The position numbers were made by a program, and so were the translations under genes. Positions 1 through 9,048 of a stretch of DNA of 64,000 nucleotides are shown one piece after another. The first letter of the stretch is position 1. The number at the start of each line of letters is the position of its first letter. The DNA comes from Collimonas arenae (lineage in GTDB: Bacteria; Pseudomonadota; Gammaproteobacteria; Burkholderiales; Burkholderiaceae_D). Under the pieces are notes generated by a model, which was not told the origin of the DNA, ran no database searches, and saw only the letters and a program-made list of their open reading frames with translations. The stretch covers positions 2,790,001-2,854,000 of the forward strand of contig NZ_CP009962.1 of NCBI RefSeq assembly GCF_000786695.1. The letters are read 5' to 3'.

Positions 1-546
1 GATGCATCTCCGGACACGATCGACGTGCCGTTCACCTTGACGCCAACCATGTTTCGCCTGGACCCAAAAAAAGGGCAGACCTTGCGCCTGATGTATACGA
101 AAGAGCCGCTCGCCAAGGACAAGGAAACACTGTTCTGGCTCAATGTACTGGAAATTCCGCCAAAGCCGACAGCAGAAGCCGATGCGAACCGGATTCAGCT
201 GGCATTTCGTACCCGTATCAAGATCATGTTCCGGCCGCAAGAGTTGACGGGCAAGGCCGAAGAGTCGCCGGCCAAAGTGACGTGGCAAGTGGTCCATGCT
301 GCCGATGGCAAGGGTTACCAGTTAAAGGCGAGTAATCCAACGCCTTATTTCGTGAACCTGGGCAATGTGGATGTGAAGATCGGCGATAAAACATTCGATG
401 CAGGGAGCGGGTTTGTGAAGCCCGGTGAATCGGAGTTGTTTAACATCGCTGATTTGACCGCGCTGCCTGCAGCAGGCGCAGAAGTGCTTTACAACGCCAT
501 CAACGATTGGGGCGCTGGCGTCAAAGGCAAGGCAGTGACGCAATAA
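1..546 (+). CDS. Periplasmic fimbrial chaperone (PapD/FimC family), 5' end outside the window
   Basis: The reading frame is open from the first base (it begins D-A-S-P-D-T-I-D-V-P-F), so the start lies upstream and the internal GTG at 25 is not the real start. The product is the C-terminal part of a PapD-like chaperone, which in this family caps fimbrial subunits by donor-strand complementation in the periplasm and delivers them to the usher. Visible family traits are the edge-strand region (FRLDPKKGQTLRLMYT), the FWLNVLEIPPKP stretch that follows it, the IKIMFRP segment at the end of domain 1, and a second Ig domain with NPTPYFVNLGNV and a GESELF turn. It precedes the usher at 1039, as is usual in these operons. 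Role is confident; the substrate pilin is not visible. Confidence 0.93.
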   Translation, partial: DASPDTIDVPFTLTPTMFRLDPKKGQTLRLMYTKEPLAKDKETLFWLNVLEIPPKPTAEADANRIQLAFRTRIKIMFRPQELTGKAEESPAKVTWQVVHAADGKGYQLKASNPTPYFVNLGNVDVKIGDKTFDAGSGFVKPGESELFNIADLTALPAAGAEVLYNAINDWGAGVKGKAVTQ

Positions 547-1038
547 CGCCGGCAATGCGCCAGCGTCCGACGTAACTTACTGAGTCCACTAAGTCCACTG
601 AAGTAAAAGCCAGGGCCACTCTGGCTAGCATGCTGCCTCCCTCGTGAGGCGGCAGGGAATTTTTTTGCTCATTTTTTTGCGCATTTCCCCCACAAATCTG
701 AAATGCAATGCTCCCGCGTGACGACGTTATCAGCGTTATTCGCGGTCTTTTTCAAAAGACGTCGATTGGGATCGCTTCACCATTACCAATAAGAAGACAA
801 ATTCACGCGGGCAGCCTGAAGTCGAATCCGACGAGTTTTTTTAATTCCAAATTAAATAATTTCGGGTGGGTAGAAGCACGCTTTCGTACAAGTCCTATGT
901 TAGCGGTTCGGGTTATCAGACGCGTCTAATTGTTGCGATACACCGCAATAAATACACTTGATCTTGCTCCATCAGGCACAGCGAGAGTTGCACGGAATCT
1001 CCACAAAAAGCAGTCACATAGTCAGGGTATTCAACAAA
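547..1038. other. Intergenic region between chaperone and usher
   Basis: About 490 bases without a convincing gene. It holds a terminator-like hairpin just after the chaperone (631-667) and then an AT-rich leader (about 830-1038) before the usher. An open frame at 708-929 has no ribosome site or recognisable protein features and is not called. The arrangement suggests the usher and adhesin are either reached by partial read-through or have their own promoter in the AT-rich leader; no -35/-10 pair is clear enough to place. Confidence 0.5.
631..667 (+). terminator. Rho-independent terminator-like hairpin after the chaperone gene
   Basis: TGCTGCCTC (631-639) pairs with GAGGCGGCA (646-654), one G-U pair allowed, with a 6-base loop, followed within 5 bases by a run of seven T (660-666). 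It would reduce transcription from the chaperone (and pilin genes outside the window) into the usher, a common way of setting subunit-to-usher ratio. Confidence 0.7.
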
Positions 1039-3693
1039 ATGAAACACTCAAATCAAACACCACCATTCAAGCTCAAGCCACTCTGCGTGCTGATCCTGGC
1101 CGCTTTCTCGATGATCGAGACGGTTGCTTACGCGCAGGCAGGTCAGGCTGAATCGCTGCAAGTGGCGCAGGTGGAGTTTGAGAGTGGCTTCCTGCCAGCC
1201 GGCAGCGGTAAAGCCGTTGATTTGTCGCGCTTTGAAAAAGGCAACAACGTGGTCCCGGGCAACTACAGCGTTGATGTGTTCGTGAATCAGAACTGGGCAG
1301 GCCGTATGCAGCTTCCCTTCAAGGAGCAGGTGGGGTTGGCGAATGCGCAGCCTTGCTTCAATAAGAAAGCCCTTGAGCAGGCCGGCGTCGCCGTGACCAA
1401 GCTGCCGCCAGAGATCGGCATGCAACTGGCGGACGCCAGTGTGTGTCTGCCCATCGCCGAGATCGTCAGCGATGCTTTTGCAACCTTCGATTTCGGCGAG
1501 CAACGGCTCGACCTGAGCATGCCGCAAGTTGCCTTGAGCCGCACTGCGCGTGGCTATGTCAGCCCGGAATACTGGGATTCCGGCGTGAATGCCGGCATTC
1601 TCGGTTATGACTTCAACGCGTATCGCTACAACAACAAGCAGTTTGGCGGCGCGCAAAATACTTATCACCTGGGGTTGAATGGCGGCTTTAATGTGGACGA
1701 ATGGCGCTTTCGCCATAACGGCTCTTTCAATTGGGCTGCCGACGGCACACGGAAATACCAGAGCATCACCACCTATGTGCAGCGTGACCTGACGGCCCTG
1801 AAGAGCCAGCTTGTCATCGGCGATGCATACACCAGCGGCGAGCTGTTTGATTCCACCGGCTTTCGCGGAGTGCAGATCGCCTCGGACGACCGCATGCTGC
1901 CCGATTCCATGCGCGGCTACGCGCCGACGGTGCGTGGTGTAGCGAGCAGCAACGCCAAGGTCACTATCAAACAAAACGGTACCGTTATTTATGAGACGAC
2001 GGTGGCGCCGGGGCCGTTTGAATTCGACGATCTGTACGCCACCGGCTACGGCGGCGACCTGGATGTGTCCGTGCTCGAAGCCGATGGCAGAACACATTCC
2101 TTCTCTGTCCCTTATGCGGCCGTCCCGTTGTCGCTGCGCCCTGGCGTCAATCGTTTCAGCGCCACCGCCGGGCAAATTCGTGATTCGGGCTTGTCGAACA
2201 GGCCGGTTTTTGCGCAAGGCACCTGGCAACGCGGCTTGTCCAACCTGATGACCGGTTATGCCGGCATCACGGGTTCGGCCGGCTATGCCGCTGCGGTGGT
2301 TGGCGGGGCGTTCAATACGCCGGCGGGTGCGGTCGGCGTCGGCGTGACGCAATCGCACACCAGCATTCCGGATCAGGGCAGCCTCAACGGCACCAGCACC
2401 AGCATCAGCTTCAGCAAAATGGTCAAGGAAACCCAGACCAATTTTACTGTGGCAGCCTATCGCTATTCGACCGGCGGTTATTTCTCGCTGAACGATGCGA
2501 TGAGGACGCGCGACGCTGCGGCAGGCGGCAGGAATACCGCGACCGTATTGCGCCAGCGCGACAGGGCCCAGATCTCGCTTAGCCAGGGCCTGGGCGAGCG
2601 CGGCGGCCAAATGTACCTGACAGGTTCTACCGTCAAGTACTGGAACCGTAGCGGCACGGACGTGAATTACTCAGTCGGCTACAGCAATACCTACAAGAAC
2701 GTTAACTATAGTGTTTCCGCATCGCGTCAGCGCGATAGTTCCGGCGCCATGGGGACGGAGTTTTATGCGACCCTGAGCATCCCGCTGGGTAAGGAGCACC
2801 CAGTGACGCTGAGCACCAATATGTCGCGTGCCAGCAATGGCGGCCGGTCGATGCAAGCCACGCTTTCCGGCGCGGCAGGCGTGAGCAACGCTTTCTCTTA
2901 TGGCGTCAGCGCAAACCATGCGAGCGGCGGTGGCGGAGCGGCTAGTACATCGAGCGGTAGCGCAAATGCAGCCTACCACACGCCTTATGCCGACGTTTCG
3001 GGTTCGGTCAGCAGCGGCAGCGGCTATTCGCAGGGATCGTTTGGCGTGCGCGGCGCGGTGGTAGCACATCCTGGAGGCGTTACATTGTCGCAGCCGGTGG
3101 GCGAGACCATCGGCGTCGTCGAAGCGAAGGAAGCCGAAGGCGCGCGGGTCATTAACGTATCAGGACTGAGTCTGGATGGCCGTGGTTATGCCGTTGTGCC
3201 TTACCTCACACCGTACAACCTGAACGTGATCGAACTGGACCCGAAAGGCTTGTCCACCGACGTGGAACTGAAGGCGACGAGCCAGCAGATTGCACCGCGC
3301 GCCGGTTCCGTCGTTTTCATGAAGTTCGAGACCGAATCGGGACGCTCAGCGGTAATTCATGCCACGCAACCAGATGGTGCGCCGCTGCCGTTTGGCGCTT
3401 CGGTGCTGGACGAGGAAGGCAACAATATCGGCACAGTCGGGCAGGCCAGCAAAATGTTCGTGCGCGGTCTGCAGGATAAAGGACATCTCACGGTCAGTTG
3501 GGGCAACGGGTCCGAATCAATGTGCCGGATCGCCTACGACCTGCCAGTGCGCCAAAGCCGTGCGAAATCGGAAAATCTTCAGCGCATTGAGGCGACATGC
3601 CGCGCCGATGGAGAAGCGGCGCTGGAACATGCGGCTACGTCCGACCGCCAACCCGACACACAAGACGTCGCAGCAATTCAGGATCAGTCCTGA
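1039..3693 (+). CDS. Outer-membrane fimbrial usher (FimD/PapC family)
   Basis: This outer-membrane pore protein assembles and secretes fimbrial subunits delivered by the chaperone. The ATG at 1039 is preferred over an upstream TTG at 958 because it starts a signal peptide (MKHSNQ..., hydrophobic stretch LCVLILAAF, cleavage near AYAQA) followed directly by the usher N-terminal domain (VEFESGFLPAGS, FEKGNNVVPGNYSVDVFVN). The central region has barrel motifs such as the RGYAPTVRGVA plug-entry region, LRPGVNRFSATAGQIRDSG and GYAGITGS, and the C-terminal domains contain GRGYAVVPYLTPYNLN and LPFGASVLDEEG. At 884 residues it is of normal usher length. Two cysteines near the C-terminus (SMCRIAY, IEATCRAD) form the usual pair. 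The downstream adhesin is probably its cargo. Confidence 0.96.
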   Translation: MKHSNQTPPFKLKPLCVLILAAFSMIETVAYAQAGQAESLQVAQVEFESGFLPAGSGKAVDLSRFEKGNNVVPGNYSVDVFVNQNWAGRMQLPFKEQVGLANAQPCFNKKALEQAGVAVTKLPPEIGMQLADASVCLPIAEIVSDAFATFDFGEQRLDLSMPQVALSRTARGYVSPEYWDSGVNAGILGYDFNAYRYNNKQFGGAQNTYHLGLNGGFNVDEWRFRHNGSFNWAADGTRKYQSITTYVQRDLTALKSQLVIGDAYTSGELFDSTGFRGVQIASDDRMLPDSMRGYAPTVRGVASSNAKVTIKQNGTVIYETTVAPGPFEFDDLYATGYGGDLDVSVLEADGRTHSFSVPYAAVPLSLRPGVNRFSATAGQIRDSGLSNRPVFAQGTWQRGLSNLMTGYAGITGSAGYAAAVVGGAFNTPAGAVGVGVTQSHTSIPDQGSLNGTSTSISFSKMVKETQTNFTVAAYRYSTGGYFSLNDAMRTRDAAAGGRNTATVLRQRDRAQISLSQGLGERGGQMYLTGSTVKYWNRSGTDVNYSVGYSNTYKNVNYSVSASRQRDSSGAMGTEFYATLSIPLGKEHPVTLSTNMSRASNGGRSMQATLSGAAGVSNAFSYGVSANHASGGGGAASTSSGSANAAYHTPYADVSGSVSSGSGYSQGSFGVRGAVVAHPGGVTLSQPVGETIGVVEAKEAEGARVINVSGLSLDGRGYAVVPYLTPYNLNVIELDPKGLSTDVELKATSQQIAPRAGSVVFMKFETESGRSAVIHATQPDGAPLPFGASVLDEEGNNIGTVGQASKMFVRGLQDKGHLTVSWGNGSESMCRIAYDLPVRQSRAKSENLQRIEATCRADGEAALEHAATSDRQPDTQDVAAIQDQS

Positions 3694-3755
3694 TTTCAGC
3701 CGCGCGATCGTAATTTAACCTGGGGACCTTTGTCCCATTAGACCAAGGAATTCCA

Positions 3756-3914
3756 ATGAAGATATCTATCAACAAGTATGTTGGGACAGTGGAGCAAGGT
3801 GGGCATTTGTTCATTAGGGGCATGGAAGCCCCCGGCACGCTGACAGTGACTATCGCAAACGGCACACGCGGCGAGGCAAGCGCCGTCGCTTTGAATGGAG
3901 GGAAATACAGATGA
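3756..3914 (+). CDS. Unrecognised 52-residue ORF translationally coupled to the adhesin
   Basis: ATG at 3756 follows a good ribosome site (AAGGA at 3746-3750) and the frame runs 52 codons to TGA at 3912-3914. That stop overlaps the ATG of the adhesin (3911-3913) in an ATGA arrangement, the usual sign of coupled translation. The predicted peptide starts MKISINKYVGTVEQGGHLF and ends ALNGGKYR; it has no signal peptide, no membrane segment and no family I recognise. It may be a real small protein, a translational enhancer for the adhesin, or the remnant of an earlier gene between usher and adhesin. The ribosome site and the exact overlap argue for real translation; function is unknown. Confidence 0.5.
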   Translation: MKISINKYVGTVEQGGHLFIRGMEAPGTLTVTIANGTRGEASAVALNGGKYR

Positions 3915-4975
3915 AATATGAAGCAAAAAAACGCCTGATTAGCCTATTGCGTTTATTTATGTTCGTCGGAGTCGCGTGGATTGGCGTCAATCATTCCGCA
4001 TATGGTGTGGCCGTGTGCAATTTCCCAAATCACATAAATATGACGGGCGATATGTTCAATTTCGGCAGCATTGTCGTTCCACATGATGCACCAGACGGAT
4101 CTGCAATTGCAACGACGACAATGATTCTTCCCTACGAATGCCCGGCCAATCCGAGCGGTATGGGGGGATTTAGCTTGCAATTCCTCGGTTCATTGCGTTT
4201 GCCAACGCAGTTTCCGGGGGTCGGGCAGATTAATACTGTTTATGAAGGTCTTTATAAATACACAGGTTTTCGCATAACCAACATGGATACGGGTCAGGTA
4301 ATGAACCCCGTGACCGGCTCTATCCAAGAATGGGCGCCGCCGATTACTTCACCCAATCCGGCTTCCGGGTCTTTCAGGATAAAAATTGAGCTGATAAAGC
4401 TCAGTGATGGCATTTACAACATAAAACAAATGCCAAATGATTCAAGGCCACCCATATCTCAAGTCAGGATTTTCGATAGGAATTATCCAGACCAGTACAG
4501 ATATTTATATCTCGTTATTGCAACATCGGGGGGATCCATTAAACCAATGCCGCAGAGCTGCACTGTCACGAACTCGTCAGCGCCTCCGGTGCGCCTGCCG
4601 AACATCAGCACGGGCGACCTGAGTTATGCGGGCGCTACCGCGGGGGACACTGGCTTCAACATCGGGCTGAACTGCAAGATTGGCTCGAGCGTCTACATGA
4701 CCCTAACCGATATGACCGACCCGGGAAACACGAGCGACCTGTTGACGCTGACCCCTGACTCGACGGCGAAGGGTGTGAAGTTGCGCATCTCGCGAAACGG
4801 GAAGCCGCTCCGCTACGGCCCCGATTCGCGCGCCCCCGGCAATCTGAACCAATGGTATGTCGGTCCGTCGGCTGCGACGTTGAACATCCCGTTTAGCGCG
4901 CAATACGTCGCCGACGGCCCGGTATCCGGCGGAATAGTGAAGGGGCGCGCCACGTTCACCATGAGCTACCAGTAG
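3911..4975 (+). CDS. Two-domain fimbrial tip adhesin
   Basis: 354 residues: an N-terminal signal peptide (MKYEAKKRLISLLRLFMFVGVAWIGV region, cleaved near AYG), a receptor-binding-like domain to about residue 215, and a C-terminal pilin domain beginning near PQSCTVTNSSAPPVRLP with two cysteines (SCTV and LNCKIG) and ending KGRATFTMSYQ, the penultimate-aromatic ending recognised by fimbrial chaperones. The layout matches FimH-type tip adhesins or minor fimbrial subunits. The ligand cannot be told from sequence. The first two thirds are noticeably more AT-rich in codon use than the pilin domain (change near 4550), which suggests the binding domain was exchanged. It is the last gene of the fimbrial operon. 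Confidence 0.88.
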   Translation: MKYEAKKRLISLLRLFMFVGVAWIGVNHSAYGVAVCNFPNHINMTGDMFNFGSIVVPHDAPDGSAIATTTMILPYECPANPSGMGGFSLQFLGSLRLPTQFPGVGQINTVYEGLYKYTGFRITNMDTGQVMNPVTGSIQEWAPPITSPNPASGSFRIKIELIKLSDGIYNIKQMPNDSRPPISQVRIFDRNYPDQYRYLYLVIATSGGSIKPMPQSCTVTNSSAPPVRLPNISTGDLSYAGATAGDTGFNIGLNCKIGSSVYMTLTDMTDPGNTSDLLTLTPDSTAKGVKLRISRNGKPLRYGPDSRAPGNLNQWYVGPSAATLNIPFSAQYVADGPVSGGIVKGRATFTMSYQ

Positions 4976-4981
4976 TCAGAA

Positions 4982-5050
4982 TCAGGGTTGTCGCCTCGCT
5001 GGTGTGAAGGTATGGACGCGATTCTTGTTGACTACCGTGACTATCACTGA
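4982..5050 (+). pseudogene. C-terminal remnant of a HigB/RelE-type toxin gene
   Basis: In the frame ending at TGA 5048-5050 the DNA encodes SGLSPRWCEGMDAILVDYRDYH, which resembles the conserved C-terminus of HigB toxins (a xRW-x-G-x-DA-x-V-x-DYH pattern). It stands 19 bases before the higA start, exactly where higB normally ends. Nothing upstream in this frame belongs to a toxin: the fimbrial operon stops at 4975, so the first ~70 residues have been lost, probably by the rearrangement that joined the fimbrial cluster here. Confidence 0.65.
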
Positions 5051-5069
5051 AATTTTACGGAGGTTCAAT

Positions 5070-5345
5070 ATGACTCGTATGCACAATCCGCCGCACCCTG
5101 GCGAGGTATTGAGAGAGTACCTGGGTGATGTGACGGTGACGGACGCGGCAATACGTCTTGGTGTTGGTCGCGTCACACTTCAACGTATTGTGACTGGCGC
5201 TGCCGGGATTTCGTCTGACATGGCTTATCGTCTTGGCGCAGCCTTTGGCACCAGTCCTGAGCTGTGGGCAGGGATGCAGTTGCAGTACGACTTACACCAG
5301 GCTGGCAAGATCAAACGGCCAAAGATCGAACGCATCGCGGCATAG
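5070..5345 (+). CDS. higA: HigA-family antitoxin (orphan)
   Basis: A 91-residue XRE/HigA-type antitoxin that would bind the higBA promoter and neutralise HigB. The start at 5070 is set by a strong ribosome site (ACGGAGG at 5059-5065). Motifs: MHNPPHPGEVLREYL at the N-terminus (typical HigA), a helix-turn-helix around DAAIRLGVGRVTLQRIV, and AAFGTSPELWAGMQLQYDL, the classic HigA C-terminal signature. Only a decayed fragment of the cognate toxin precedes it (4982-5050), so this antitoxin is an orphan. It may persist as a regulator or as protection against related toxins elsewhere in the genome. Confidence 0.92.
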   Translation: MTRMHNPPHPGEVLREYLGDVTVTDAAIRLGVGRVTLQRIVTGAAGISSDMAYRLGAAFGTSPELWAGMQLQYDLHQAGKIKRPKIERIAA

Positions 5346-5423
5346 CTAAGAATACGCATGTGGCACATGCCGAAACCAAAGTGCTCGGCGCGCACATCCC
5401 TCCACCACTTGCCGACAAGGTTT

Positions 5424-8400
5424 TTACCCGCCCAGTTTTTTCAGCACATCGTTCAACAACGCCTTGTACGCAGGAAGTGCGTCGCTCAGCGCGGCCAGGT
5501 CGGGAATTCTGCCAAGCTGTTCCAGCTGCGCACTGGCCGTGACCGCGGTCTGTTCATGCACCATGGAAAACGCGCCTTTGATCGAATGCAGTTGCTCCAG
5601 CACAGCCTGGACATTGCGCGCCGACAGGGCATGATCAATCTCGCTTAAAGATTCTTCCGTACTTGATCGCAATAACTGCAACCATTCCGCATCGAGTTGC
5701 GGTTTGCCTGTTTTGGGCAAGGACGGAGACGCCATTTCAGTGCTGCGCATCACATATCTGCGCACCATGCCATCAATCTCGTCGAGGGACATCGGTTTCA
5801 GCAACACATCTGTGATGCCGACTTTTTTGCAATGATTATGTTCTTCAGCAGTGGCGTGTGCGGTGATGGCGATGACCGGCAATTGCGCTCCGCGGCGTCG
5901 CAAGAAACTGGTAAAGACAAAGCCGTTCATGCCTGGCATGCTCAAATCGGTCAGTACGATGTCGTACTGGTTTTTCTCGAACAGATCAAGCGCGGTACTG
6001 CCGTTGTTCGTCAGATCGGCTTGATAGTTGAGCGCATTGAGCTGATCCCGAATCAGCGCCAGATTGACCTTGTTATCTTCCAGCACCAGTACGCGCACTC
6101 GCTGTACCGCCTGTATGCCATCCACCGCAGGATTGTTTTTTGCGTTGCTCTCTGCAATGCTGCCTGCGCTTGTTGATGGTGTAATAGCGCCGGTGATGGC
6201 CTCGTGCAAGCCTTGCAGGCAATAGCAGGAGACGACGCTGTGCTTGCCGTTCGTGACAGCGACCCTGGGGCCATCTTCGGTCGCATCGATGACGCGTGAA
6301 GCTCGTTCGCGCGCGCGGTCTTCATCGGCAACGCTCCAGGGGCGGGAGTCGCCGAAAATGAGTAGTGGCAGGGCGGCTGCCGGCATTTCCTGAGGATGCT
6401 CAAGAAGCTGCACATGCGTACCCCAATACGCCAGATGCGCACTAATGGCCGTCCGCCATTCCGGTGCGGAGCACAGCATGAAAAGGGTTGGCGTTACCGG
6501 AAAAACAGTGTTGGAAGGCAGGTCTTCGGTATCGGCCAGCAACGGCAGATGAATACTGAAGGTGCTGCCCACCCCGAGGCGGCTGTTTACTGTGATCGTG
6601 CCGCCCATCAGTTCGACCAGTCGCTTGCACAGCGCCAAACCAAGGCCGCTTCCACCGAAACGGCGGGTGATCGACTTGTCAGCCTGCGCGAACGCCTGAA
6701 ACAGTTCACGCTGCTGCGCTTCACTGATGCCGATTCCTGTGTCGCTGATGCTGATTACCAGCATCGATGGCATCCCGTCTGCCTCGGCATGATGCTGCAA
6801 ATCGATGGTGACTTTGCCGCTCTCCGTAAATTTGATGGCGTTACCCAGGAGATTCAGTAAAACCTGGCCCAGGCGGGTGGCATCGCCTAGATAAAAGCGC
6901 GGCATATCCGGCGCCACCGTATAGAAAAGATTGAGGCCCTTGGCGTCGGCCAGCGGCGCAAAGATGGTTGCAGCTTGTTCTACCGTATCGATGGCGTCGA
7001 AGCGTATATTTTCCAGCGTCATCTGGCCGGATTCGACCTTGGAAAAATCCAGGATATCGTTAATGATGTCGAGCAAGGACATGGAGGAAGAGGTGATAGT
7101 ACGCAGACGATCGGCTTGCATGTTGCTCAGCGGCGATCTTTCCAGCAGTTCGAGATTGCCGAGAATCGCGTTCAACGGCGTCCGTATTTCGTGACTCATG
7201 GTCGCCAGGAAGGCTGCCTTGGCCTGGTTGGCAGCTTCGTCGGCCGCACGCGCTTCGTCCAGTTTTTCTTCAAGGCGCTTGCGCGTGGTGACGTCGGAAA
7301 AGCTGCAGAGCAGTACCTCTGCGCCTTGATATTTGGTCTTGACCAGGTTTGCCAGCAAATGCGACGTTGTTCCATCGGCCAATGTGACTGCAAGAGTATG
7401 GTCCTTCGCCTGCTTGAGTGACGTGCCGTCCGAGGACTTCTGCATGTCCCAATATAAACTCAGGAATTGCCTGTGCAGCGGATGCTTTGGATTGTCATAG
7501 GACTGCATCGTTTCATTTTGCAGCAAGGTCTCGCCGCTGCGGATCGACAATAAACTCAAGCCTACCGGTACCGCGTCAATGATGGTGCGGTTCAGGTTTT
7601 CGCTTTCAAACACACGTTGCGAACGCTGAAACAGCGGCATGAGAATTTTGCGGTCGAACAGCAGCACGAAAATCCAGAGCAGGGTGATCAGCCCCAGCGT
7701 GCCGAGTAAAGAAGGAAGCAATTTAGGTAGAAGTGCTACCAGCAAGGTACGCCATGAAGAGGCATAAACCAATACCCATCCGGTATCCGACAGCGATTCG
7801 CTGATGGTGAAATCGCCGTCGTGATAGAAATAGTCGGGCGTATTGAGTGTTTTCTGCCAGCTTTTGGAATCGATGATGCGCTGGCTCAAGCCCGGTTCGA
7901 CCACCGAATCATGCCATGCATTGACGATGGTCTTGCCGCTCTCGTCAAGGATCATGAAATTGCCGTCGTAAGGTTCTTGATGGAATTTATCCGTCAAGAA
8001 CTTGGCTGGCAAGGCGCTGACAAACGTCATGAAAAGGTGGCCGTTGTCGTCAAACATCGGTTGCACCACTCTGAAAACGTATTCACCGGTAAACGGATCG
8101 CGTGAGACAGGCAGCCAGATAATACGATGCGGTTCGCGGAAGCCTCGTACTACCGGAGAGCTGCGTGGATCCCCGATATCGGGTGCGATGCGATCAATCA
8201 GTTCAGTGACATTCCTGGCGCCGGTCATTTTAAGCGGATCACCGGCGGGAGCCGGCAGGATGGAAAGAAACGTGTGATCCGGATTGTAGTAATACGCGTT
8301 CAGCGGTATTTTCCGCTGCCGTGCGCTAACGGTGCTAGGATAGCCCAACTCTTCGGCGAACGACAGGTATTTGGCGAATGAAGCCGTCGGCCGCGCATCG

Positions 8401-8819
8401 CTAATCTGCGCCAGGGCGAGTTGCGGAGTTACTTTGTCGCTGGCTTGCAGCACGACACGACCGCCATGTTCGGAAAAATCACGCATCACCTGCGCATTCT
8501 GTTGAGGGGAGTCGGACCACAGCATTTCAGAGTAAATCGCGCCACGGCGGATTGCCGCGTTCTTGGTCTCGATATCGATCAGCAGCGCATTCTTGTATGT
8601 CAGGTAAACGTAGTGTGCATCAGCAACGTAGTCCTTGACGTAGGACCATATCACAAAGGCGTTGGCGGCCAGGATGGCGATGGTCAACGCAATGGCGCCA
8701 CCCCGCAACAAACCGCGCTGATAGCGGTTGAGCAGCCAGAGTACGCTTGATTTCTTTACAGACGCAGCAACTCTGCCGGCGCTTTGGAGTAAGTCTTTAT
8801 TGTTGACTGAGAATGGCAT
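5424..8819 (-). CDS. Hybrid sensor histidine kinase with receiver and Hpt domains (RcsC/BvgS/EvgS-like)
   Basis: About 1131 residues from the ATG at 8819; a TTG at 8873 would add 18. It is an inner-membrane multi-step phosphorelay kinase. In order: a transmembrane helix (GGAIALTIAILAANAFVIW), a ~330-residue periplasmic sensor, a second membrane segment (LLPSLLGTLGLITLLWIFVLL), a PAS-like linker, a HisKA domain with phospho-acceptor His543 (MSHEIRTPLN), a HATPase domain (NLLGNAIKF, DTGIGIS, GSGLGLALC), a receiver with Asp958 (VLTDLSMPGMNG), and an Hpt domain with His1078 (HSIKGAF). All catalytic residues are present. It is divergent from the RcsB-like regulator at 9307, its likely partner. The start is uncertain because no ribosome site is well placed. 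Confidence 0.93.
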   Translation of the reverse strand: MPFSVNNKDLLQSAGRVAASVKKSSVLWLLNRYQRGLLRGGAIALTIAILAANAFVIWSYVKDYVADAHYVYLTYKNALLIDIETKNAAIRRGAIYSEMLWSDSPQQNAQVMRDFSEHGGRVVLQASDKVTPQLALAQISDARPTASFAKYLSFAEELGYPSTVSARQRKIPLNAYYYNPDHTFLSILPAPAGDPLKMTGARNVTELIDRIAPDIGDPRSSPVVRGFREPHRIIWLPVSRDPFTGEYVFRVVQPMFDDNGHLFMTFVSALPAKFLTDKFHQEPYDGNFMILDESGKTIVNAWHDSVVEPGLSQRIIDSKSWQKTLNTPDYFYHDGDFTISESLSDTGWVLVYASSWRTLLVALLPKLLPSLLGTLGLITLLWIFVLLFDRKILMPLFQRSQRVFESENLNRTIIDAVPVGLSLLSIRSGETLLQNETMQSYDNPKHPLHRQFLSLYWDMQKSSDGTSLKQAKDHTLAVTLADGTTSHLLANLVKTKYQGAEVLLCSFSDVTTRKRLEEKLDEARAADEAANQAKAAFLATMSHEIRTPLNAILGNLELLERSPLSNMQADRLRTITSSSMSLLDIINDILDFSKVESGQMTLENIRFDAIDTVEQAATIFAPLADAKGLNLFYTVAPDMPRFYLGDATRLGQVLLNLLGNAIKFTESGKVTIDLQHHAEADGMPSMLVISISDTGIGISEAQQRELFQAFAQADKSITRRFGGSGLGLALCKRLVELMGGTITVNSRLGVGSTFSIHLPLLADTEDLPSNTVFPVTPTLFMLCSAPEWRTAISAHLAYWGTHVQLLEHPQEMPAAALPLLIFGDSRPWSVADEDRARERASRVIDATEDGPRVAVTNGKHSVVSCYCLQGLHEAITGAITPSTSAGSIAESNAKNNPAVDGIQAVQRVRVLVLEDNKVNLALIRDQLNALNYQADLTNNGSTALDLFEKNQYDIVLTDLSMPGMNGFVFTSFLRRRGAQLPVIAITAHATAEEHNHCKKVGITDVLLKPMSLDEIDGMVRRYVMRSTEMASPSLPKTGKPQLDAEWLQLLRSSTEESLSEIDHALSARNVQAVLEQLHSIKGAFSMVHEQTAVTASAQLEQLGRIPDLAALSDALPAYKALLNDVLKKLGG

Positions 8820-8916
8820 TGGGTTGTGACAAGTATTTTTCCTGAAAATGAGTTTAACTTTGTATTTATACAATAGCTGGATTTATTTTAAAAAAAGTCC
8901 TCATTTTGAATTCTTT

Positions 8917-8928
8917 AGGACTAGTCCT
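8917..8928. promoter_or_regulatory. 12-bp perfect palindrome in the divergent kinase/regulator intergenic region
   Basis: AGGACTAGTCCT reads the same on both strands and lies in a very AT-rich stretch (8870-9048) between the kinase and the small ORF/regulator. A half-site AGTCCT recurs at 8895-8901. Such a site could be an operator for the divergent regulator; this is inferred from position and symmetry only. Confidence 0.35.
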
Positions 8929-9048
8929 TATTAACTTCTATTAGTTTTAATACTTGTCTAATTTTCATTACATCCGATCCCCTATATATTTGTTGCAGGA
9001 TGAGATCGCTGTCAGACCAAAAAAATATTTACAGACAGGTATAGCAAG

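Noticed and set aside
708..929. 73-codon ORF in the usher leader
   Set aside because: No ribosome site and no sensible protein features; probably non-coding leader.
1048..2610. Long open frame (520 codons) antisense to the usher gene
   Set aside because: It is a shadow of high-GC third-codon bias in the usher; rich in Arg/His/Ala, with no family resemblance and no ribosome site.
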